Of a DNA stretch of 9,934 bases, positions 5,891 to 9,934 are shown piece by piece. The notes below the pieces were generated by a model. It was not told the DNA's origin and did no database searches. It was given only the letters and a program-made list of their open reading frames with translations. Each line of letters opens with the position of its first letter. Positions within the stretch are counted from its first letter, which is position 1. Origin of the DNA: CAYVUI01 sp964454745. Lineage in GTDB: Bacteria; Planctomycetota; Phycisphaerae; Sedimentisphaerales; Anaerohalosphaeraceae. The stretch spans positions 1 to 9,934 of the forward strand of contig CAYVUI010000139.1 in assembly GCA_964454745.1 (NCBI GenBank), written 5' to 3'. Made by a program: the position numbers and the translations under genes.

Positions 5891-7350
5891 TAGAATTATT
5901 GTACTACATCCTGTTTTTCGCAATTGTGTGCTCGTACTGCTGGTTTGCCAGGCGAAGGCCCGGTTGGTCCCTGGCCCTGGTGCCTCTGATGGTCATTCTC
6001 TCGGTAGTTCTGAGTATTTGGATGCAGAACCCTTTCTATCTCATCATGGGGATTGTGCTGCTCATTGCGGTGATCATCATCGTGAATTGTTCAAAGGTGG
6101 AAGGTGAGAAAAAGCGGCCCTGGTATAAATTTACAGCTTCCGTTTTGTGCACGACCGTTGAGCACCTGTTTTACTTTGCAGTTTTTGCGGGTGTTTTTAA
6201 TCTCCTCGGCCCGGCATTTTTCATCATCTTTGAGATCAGCCTCGGCCACTACCGGAGATGCCGCCGGTATAATCTTCTTAATAATATCCTCTCGACGGTT
6301 TCACTGAGCATGCGACGTTCATTGCCGCTGCCGACTGCGATTGAGGCCGCCTCGCATGGCCAGAAGAAAAAGACCGCGAAGGTCTTCCGCGAGCTTGCCT
6401 ACTGGCTTACCCAGGGCTGGTCCTTCTCGGATGCCCTTGCCAAAAGCTTCCCCAAGTGCCCCTCCCATTTCCTGGCCTCCATCCGTACGGCCGAGCAGAT
6501 CAACCAGCTTCCCGCCGCGATTGAATCTATTGAAGCGGATATCACCGAGAAAATGAGGGATCCGGAGAAAGCCGTCTCTTCCTTTTTTGGCTATCCATTG
6601 TTCCTGCTGGTCAATGTATTGATTATCTCGATGGGGCTGGCGGTTTTTATCCTTCCTGTTTTTGCGGAAGTTCTCGCGGATATGACGGATGGTACAAAGC
6701 TTTTGCCGTATTCTACCCAGGCTTTACTGAATATGTCTACCTGGCTGCTCGGAAACAAGGGACTCAACCTTCTCATCGTAGTATTGATTACGCAATTTGT
6801 GCTTGTTTTGTTTATATGGATCACTTGCCATAAACGAAAACCTCATCGTCCCGGCTTGATTTCGAAGCTGTTTGATTTATTCAAATGGCACCTGCCGCTG
6901 GTTCATTGGTTTGAAAAGAACGCGGCCAATCTCCAGTTGTGCCAGTCCATGCGGATCGCGATGCAAAGCGGCTGCCCGCTGGACAAGGGCCTGCAAAATG
7001 CCGCCGGGCTGGATATCAACTGGTTGTACCGCAAACAGATCAAAAACTGGCTGGGTCGTATAAAGCAGGGCGAGAGCACAGCCTCCGCTGCCAAAGCCGC
7101 CGGCTTGGACAAGACGCTGATCTGGGCGTTTGACGAAAAAATCAACCAGGGCAACACGCCCGGCGTACTGAAAAACCTCGAGGATTCCTATCGCAGCCTC
7201 CTGACCCATCGCCGGCGGATGGTCACCGAGATCAGTTGGCCGTTTTTGATTATCGCGGCAGGTTCCGGGGTTGGCTGGGTCGTGTATGCGATGTTTGTCG
7301 GCATATTCAGTATGCTGATTGGTACCCTTGAATACTCGGTGCCATTTTAA
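5887..7350 (+). CDS. Second, divergent GspF-like platform protein with extra N-terminal membrane segments
   Basis: This gene encodes a 487-residue membrane protein. The GTG at 5887 is chosen because it overlaps the gspF stop codon as GTGA and starts directly into a membrane segment; starting further upstream would bury far more of gspF. The first 125 residues hold three or four hydrophobic segments (about 2-20, 28-46, 50-67 and 90-118) not found in ordinary GspF. Two degenerate T2SSF repeats follow, at about 130-220 (LNNILSTVSLSMRRSLPLPTA, then a GWSFSDALAKSFPKCP stretch) and 342-440 (LCQSMRIAMQSGCPLDKGLQ). Their membrane segments lie at about 233-262, 293-314 and 450-477. The repeats keep the helix pattern and the small-residue 'G-P-L' turn but are clearly diverged from the upstream gspF. 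I infer a partner of GspF in a mixed platform, or a subunit that substitutes for missing inner-membrane parts such as GspL/M. The fold assignment is by pattern, not alignment score. Confidence 0.8.
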   Translation: MIELLYYILFFAIVCSYCWFARRRPGWSLALVPLMVILSVVLSIWMQNPFYLIMGIVLLIAVIIIVNCSKVEGEKKRPWYKFTASVLCTTVEHLFYFAVFAGVFNLLGPAFFIIFEISLGHYRRCRRYNLLNNILSTVSLSMRRSLPLPTAIEAASHGQKKKTAKVFRELAYWLTQGWSFSDALAKSFPKCPSHFLASIRTAEQINQLPAAIESIEADITEKMRDPEKAVSSFFGYPLFLLVNVLIISMGLAVFILPVFAEVLADMTDGTKLLPYSTQALLNMSTWLLGNKGLNLLIVVLITQFVLVLFIWITCHKRKPHRPGLISKLFDLFKWHLPLVHWFEKNAANLQLCQSMRIAMQSGCPLDKGLQNAAGLDINWLYRKQIKNWLGRIKQGESTASAAKAAGLDKTLIWAFDEKINQGNTPGVLKNLEDSYRSLLTHRRRMVTEISWPFLIIAAGSGVGWVVYAMFVGIFSMLIGTLEYSVPF

Positions 7351-7370
7351 AAGCATGACAGGCTCAATCT

Positions 7371-7763
7371 ATGAAAAATAAACGCAGACAAAAAGGTTCA
7401 ATCGGTATTGAGGTTGCCGTTTCCATCGCCTTGTTCGCGGTGATCGCCGCTTCGAGCCTCATGCTGATCCAGTCAATGGGCCGGCTCAATCACCACCTCT
7501 GGAAGCGTCACACCTGTTTTGCCGCCGGGCAGGCCCAGATGGATGCCATCCGGATAACCGGCAGGGCGATTGAAGAGGAACAATTCCAGTCCCTTTGGCC
7601 CAATGTGGAGTGTGAGATACGAAAATCGCAGGGCAAGGGCCAGTGGAGTGGCATGGAGAAAATCGAGCTGGTGCTTAGCAGTAAGGATGAAGGAAGCAAG
7701 GTTGAAATATCGCTTGTTAGTTTTATTCCTTCAAATGAAAGGCACTCCCATGAGACCAAGTAA
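7371..7763 (+). CDS. Pseudopilin-like protein, GspI-like
   Basis: This 130-residue protein has a short basic leader (MKNKRRQKG) and a class III prepilin cleavage site, G9|SIGIE, with the conserved Glu at mature position +5 (Glu14). It is followed by a hydrophobic helix (VAVSIALFAVIAASSLMLI). The rest is a small soluble domain with several predicted beta strands (VECEIRK, KIELVLSS, KVEISLVSF), resembling minor pseudopilin GspI in size and in its place directly before a GspJ-like gene. The substrate would be processed by a prepilin peptidase not encoded here. The ATG at 7371 has an AGG 8 bases upstream and lies 20 bases after the previous gene. Its end overlaps the next gene by 14 bases. The phenylalanine usual at +1 is replaced by serine. 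The GspI assignment is from gene order and size. Confidence 0.72.
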   Translation: MKNKRRQKGSIGIEVAVSIALFAVIAASSLMLIQSMGRLNHHLWKRHTCFAAGQAQMDAIRITGRAIEEEQFQSLWPNVECEIRKSQGKGQWSGMEKIELVLSSKDEGSKVEISLVSFIPSNERHSHETK

Positions 7764-8262
7764 ACATTTGACATACGCCTATTCCCTGATCGAGATGTTG
7801 GTTGTTATTGGTGTACTGGTGGCGTTTTTGGCACTGGCGGTCCGGCCGATGCGCGAATTGACCGGCACGGTCCCCCGGACCAATAAAATGTTCCGTACCT
7901 GGAGTGTCACGACCAAGGCCCTCGATCAGCTCAAGCAGGATGTCGAGTATTGCGGCCAAATCGAGCAAATCGGTTTAAATGAAGTCCGCCTGGTCAGGGA
8001 TGGTGATGAAATCCAATACAGCTTTTCCCGCGGTTTGATCGTTCGCAGGGATATTTCCGCGGGAAATACCCGCCAATGGCAGCTTGAAGATGTGAGTGTA
8101 AACTCTGTCGTCTGGAAGGACAGTAACGGTGAGACCCATGCCGTTGTGATTCAAACCTATTCCCAGCGGATTGATCCCGCCGTAAAGGATCAATCACAGC
8201 AAAAGACGCAGCCCAAACTCCGCCAGGATTTCGTCTACTTTAAGAAAGGGCACTTGCAATGA
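7750..8262 (+). CDS. Prepilin-type protein, GspJ-like minor pseudopilin
   Basis: This 170-residue protein has a leader of ten residues, a cleavage site A10|YSLIE with Glu15 at mature +5, and a long hydrophobic helix (MLVVIGVLVAFLALAV). After an amphipathic stretch containing TKALDQLKQDVEYC come beta strands such as NEVRLVRDGDEIQYSF and RGLIVRRDI. This arrangement of 'L..D.e...' helix and 'i.Ysf..g.L.R' strands is typical of GspJ/PulJ minor pseudopilins. The ATG at 7750 is chosen because AAAGG ends 7 bases before it; an in-frame ATG at 7735 would add five residues. It overlaps the preceding gene by 14 bases, and its stop overlaps the next start as ATGA, so the three small genes are translationally coupled. 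Confidence 0.82.
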   Translation: MRPSKHLTYAYSLIEMLVVIGVLVAFLALAVRPMRELTGTVPRTNKMFRTWSVTTKALDQLKQDVEYCGQIEQIGLNEVRLVRDGDEIQYSFSRGLIVRRDISAGNTRQWQLEDVSVNSVVWKDSNGETHAVVIQTYSQRIDPAVKDQSQQKTQPKLRQDFVYFKKGHLQ

Positions 8263-8657
8263 CCAGGCCCGTAAATAAAAAGGCGTTTATCCTTTTCGTC
8301 GTCGTCATGATGATTGCGCTGGTAGGGGTGGTCTCCATCATCCTCACTTCCAATACCCGCCTGCTGGCCATGCGCAGCTACCGCGTAGCCGACAAGGCCC
8401 AGGCCCAGTTCTCCTGCGAAAGCGGCATCGACTGGCTAAAGGCCCATCCGCAAAATGCCGCGGCAATTCAGCCGGACGAGCCGCTGGTTCTAAGCCTGAC
8501 TAATGAAGCAAACGGCCCAAAATGCACAATTAAAAGAATCCAAAACAGCTCAAATAAATTGACCTTTGAAGTTGCCGGAACGCCGGGCAGAAAAGCTTCG
8601 ACCTATAAACACAAACGGAAATATACACTCTCAGAGGGAAATATAGATTTGGAGTAA
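8259..8657 (+). CDS. Small GspK/PilX-like minor pseudopilin without Glu+5
   Basis: This 132-residue protein has a basic leader (MTRPVNKKA), a possible cleavage site after Ala9, and a hydrophobic helix (FILFVVVMMIALVGVVSIIL). Mature position +5 would be Val14, not Glu. Loss of Glu+5 is a known trait of the tip pseudopilin GspK, and the gene directly follows a GspJ-like gene as gspK does. The amphipathic helix RVADKAQAQFSCESGIDWLKA resembles the 'A..A..aa.sGi' helix of GspK and PilX proteins. It is much shorter than ordinary GspK (about 300 residues) and lacks room for the large alpha-helical insertion domain. The ATG overlaps the previous stop as ATGA. It most likely forms a tip complex with the two preceding gene products. 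The GspK role is inferred from order and the missing glutamate. Confidence 0.68.
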   Translation: MTRPVNKKAFILFVVVMMIALVGVVSIILTSNTRLLAMRSYRVADKAQAQFSCESGIDWLKAHPQNAAAIQPDEPLVLSLTNEANGPKCTIKRIQNSSNKLTFEVAGTPGRKASTYKHKRKYTLSEGNIDLE

Positions 8658-8663
8658 ACCAAA

Positions 8664-9533
8664 ATGAAGACATATCACAAAAAGACAAATGCCTTTACCT
8701 TGATTGAGCTTTTGGTCGTCATCGCGATCATCGCGCTGTTGATGTCAATTCTCATGCCCGGTCTAAGCCGAGTTAAATATGCCGCATGGCAGACACTTTG
8801 CATGACACGGCTAAGCCAGTGGGGTTTGGTCCATTCGCTCTATGCCGAAGACAATGACGGGCACTTCAATCCAGGGTATTATCACTACAGCGATCCTAAC
8901 GGCAATACGTATCAAAGCTTGGAGCAGGACCTGTGGATGTTCGCTCTAAAGCCGTATTACCAGTTGCCGGAACTGAAAAACTGTCCAAGCGGCCGTGATG
9001 AATCATGGCTTTTTACCACTGAATCAGGCGAAGAAATCGATGGCAGCTACGGAATGAACGGCTGGATCAACGATCCGCCCAAAGAGGTCGTCGAAAACCA
9101 GGGCCATCATACATCCAACAACTGGCGGATCATGCATGCTGTCGGGGTTGAAAATGCCCCTTTAATGGCCGATGCTGCCTGGTTTACCGGCCTGCCCGAA
9201 CCTTCGGACCTGCCGGGAGAAGAACCGCTTGAATGGCCAGGAGATGTTTCTATGGGTATGACCGGAGGAATGCCGGGATTTCCCGGTGAAGTCGAAGAAT
9301 ATGTAGAAGAAGACTCCGGCTCCGGCTGGCTGGCAAACACGCACGACCACATGCAGCGGTTTGCCGTTACGAGGCATATGCATCAAGGCGGTAAGTTTGC
9401 GAAGATCAACGTGGTGTTCACCGAGGGCCATGTCGAGGCCGTGTCATTAACAGACCTTTGGGGCCTGAAATGGCATCGCAGCTACAAAAAACCGAATCCC
9501 ATGCCCGAATTCCCCGCGTGGATGATTGATTGA
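8664..9533 (+). CDS. Large prepilin-type protein with C-terminal EGHV motif
   Basis: This 289-residue protein has a canonical prepilin start: leader MKTYHKKTNA, cleavage before F11, Glu15 at +5, and the helix LLVVIAIIALLMSILMPGL. The mature chain would have 279 residues, about twice a usual major pseudopilin. After the helix comes SRVKYAAWQTLCMTRLSQWG, then LYAEDNDGHF, an SYGMNGW motif (128-134), an acidic Gly/Met/Pro-rich insert (about 176-221) and a C-terminal RHMHQGGKF...FTEGHVEA stretch (237-259). This recalls the H-x9-DG prepilin-associated proteins abundant in planctomycetes and lentisphaerae, but with a longer gap and EG in place of DG. The two cysteines (46 and 107) could pair. GGAG (8651-8654) is 9 bases before the ATG, and the gene starts 6 bases after the previous stop. 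It could be the major fibre subunit or the exported cargo of the system. Confidence 0.85.
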   Translation: MKTYHKKTNAFTLIELLVVIAIIALLMSILMPGLSRVKYAAWQTLCMTRLSQWGLVHSLYAEDNDGHFNPGYYHYSDPNGNTYQSLEQDLWMFALKPYYQLPELKNCPSGRDESWLFTTESGEEIDGSYGMNGWINDPPKEVVENQGHHTSNNWRIMHAVGVENAPLMADAAWFTGLPEPSDLPGEEPLEWPGDVSMGMTGGMPGFPGEVEEYVEEDSGSGWLANTHDHMQRFAVTRHMHQGGKFAKINVVFTEGHVEAVSLTDLWGLKWHRSYKKPNPMPEFPAWMID

Positions 9534-9599
9534 GCTGCTCAGTAAATTGCGGACCTGATGTTCTTTTTTTGGCTTTGCTGTAAAAACTCAACCCATGCA

Positions 9600-9620
9600 C
9601 TCCTGTTTCCAACTCAGGAG
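9600..9620. other. Inverted repeat (hairpin)
   Basis: CTCCTG (9600-9605) and CAGGAG (9615-9620) form a perfect 6-bp stem around a 9-base loop. It lies 67 bases after the last gene. No T-run follows on either strand, so it does not look like an intrinsic terminator. It may be a 3' UTR stem that protects the mRNA end, or chance. Confidence 0.3.
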
Positions 9621-9656
9621 AAATCTTAATAATTTCTAGAAGCCATCACAAAACCT

Positions 9657-9682
9657 CATTTGAGCTGCAAATGGCTCTTTTT
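9657..9682 (+). terminator. Possible intrinsic terminator of the secretion/pilus operon
   Basis: CATTTG (9657-9662) and CAAATG (9668-9673) form a perfect 6-bp stem with a 5-base loop, and a run of five T (9678-9682) begins 4 bases after the stem. The stem is short and AT-rich and the T-run is slightly displaced, so this is a weak terminator at best. It would end the operon about 145 bases after its last gene. Confidence 0.35.
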
Positions 9683-9791
9683 CTCCCTGATCGGCGTCGG
9701 TCTGTATCGACGTAGGGGGACTATGCCTGCTTCGACCTCCTTGTCAGGAAGAAAAATATCTCATTTTCGCTTTCAAAGCAGTTTTTGAGAT
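9678..9791. other. Multi-hairpin intergenic element, candidate structured RNA
   Basis: Bases 9678-9690 pair with 9744-9756 in 12 of 13 positions (core CCTGA/TCAGG, then TCTTTTT/AGAAAAA). Inside this arm lie two smaller stems: CGTCG/CGACG (9695-9699 with 9708-9712, extended by a G-U pair) and 9714-9719 with 9736-9741. Together they make a three-way junction. Directly after it, ATCTCA (9758-9763) pairs with TGAGAT (9786-9791) around an inner GCTTT/AAAGC stem (9769-9773 with 9775-9779). I recognise no known RNA family. Part of the long arm is a T-run against an A-run, so some of the pairing could be chance. Confidence 0.3.
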
Positions 9792-9845
9792 GACTTCTAA
9801 ACAAATCGCCGAATTGAAAGAAAACAGGAAATATTTCGATCTTTC

Positions 9846-9874
9846 TTGACTCGGTAATCTATATTTGTTATTAT
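9846..9874 (+). promoter_or_regulatory. Sigma-70 promoter with extended -10 for a gene beyond the window
   Basis: TTGACT (9846-9851, 5/6 match to consensus) is followed after 17 bases by TATTAT (9869-9874, 5/6 match). TG at 9866-9867 provides an extended -10 motif. Transcription would begin near 9881 and run rightward out of the window. The rest of 9534-9934 shows no convincing protein-coding gene on either strand. Confidence 0.6.
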
Positions 9875-9934
9875 AAGGTTCTAGTCCTTAAACAAGCGTA
9901 GTTTGATAGGAAAAAATAGTTCTAAAACCCTAAA

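Noticed and set aside
9529..9570. Inverted repeat at the stop of the last gene followed by a run of seven T as a terminator.
   Set aside because: The stem (about 9529-9543) has a 3-base loop and only 5-6 pairs, and about 20 bases separate it from the T-run, too far for an intrinsic terminator.
9418..9612. 64-codon minus-strand open frame at the end of the last prepilin gene.
   Set aside because: It mostly overlaps the prepilin gene antisense and has no ribosome binding site or recognisable motif.
1..9934. CRISPR array, insertion-sequence ends, ribosomal RNA or further tRNA genes.
   Set aside because: No regularly spaced repeats, transposase motifs, terminal inverted repeats or cloverleaf sequences other than the tmRNA were found by reading both strands.

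Overview
The window looks like a piece of a planctomycete chromosome, probably class Phycisphaerae. The evidence is the type of the last gene, a large prepilin with an FTLIE-type leader, an SYGMN motif and a C-terminal EGHV-type motif, a style I associate with Planctomycetota and related PVC bacteria; a tmRNA without an encoded CCA; and an ECF sigma factor with a zinc-finger anti-sigma factor. This assignment rests on recognition of protein style, not on a search.

Left part (1-1806): the right end of an integrated element. A small excisionase-like helix-turn-helix protein (60-362) precedes a tyrosine recombinase (439-1806) with a complete catalytic set. The recombinase points at the 3' end of the tmRNA gene ssrA (1773-2120, minus strand), and its last ten codons lie inside that gene, so the element most likely sits in the tmRNA 3' end and continues leftward beyond base 1. 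The DNA is AT-richer here: hand counts give 19/60 G+C at 1201-1260 against 38/60 at 4201-4260.

Middle part (2121-3526): the ssrA promoter, then a minus-strand pair made of an ECF sigma factor (2787-3353) and a membrane-anchored zinc-finger anti-sigma factor (2273-2782). The 173-bp gap between the sigma gene and the rightward operon carries two divergent promoter-like elements with identical half-sites, GGGTAACA - 15 bases - CGTCA. One faces the sigma gene and the other faces the operon. This suggests that the sigma factor activates both its own gene and the operon.

Right part (3527-9533): a tightly packed seven-gene operon for a reduced type II secretion/type IV pilus-like machine. It encodes a short GspE-type ATPase, a standard GspF platform protein, a second divergent GspF-like protein with extra N-terminal membrane segments, three small pseudopilin-like proteins (GspI-, GspJ- and GspK-like) and one 289-residue prepilin. 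No secretin, GspL/GspM, GspC or prepilin peptidase is encoded in the window. The ATPase also lacks the N-terminal domain that normally contacts GspL. The likely scheme is an envelope signal releasing the ECF factor, which switches on a dedicated pseudopilus.

Right edge (9534-9934): about 400 bases without a convincing gene. They hold a series of inverted repeats that could fold into a multi-hairpin RNA (9600-9791) and a good extended -10 promoter (9846-9874) for a gene beyond the window.
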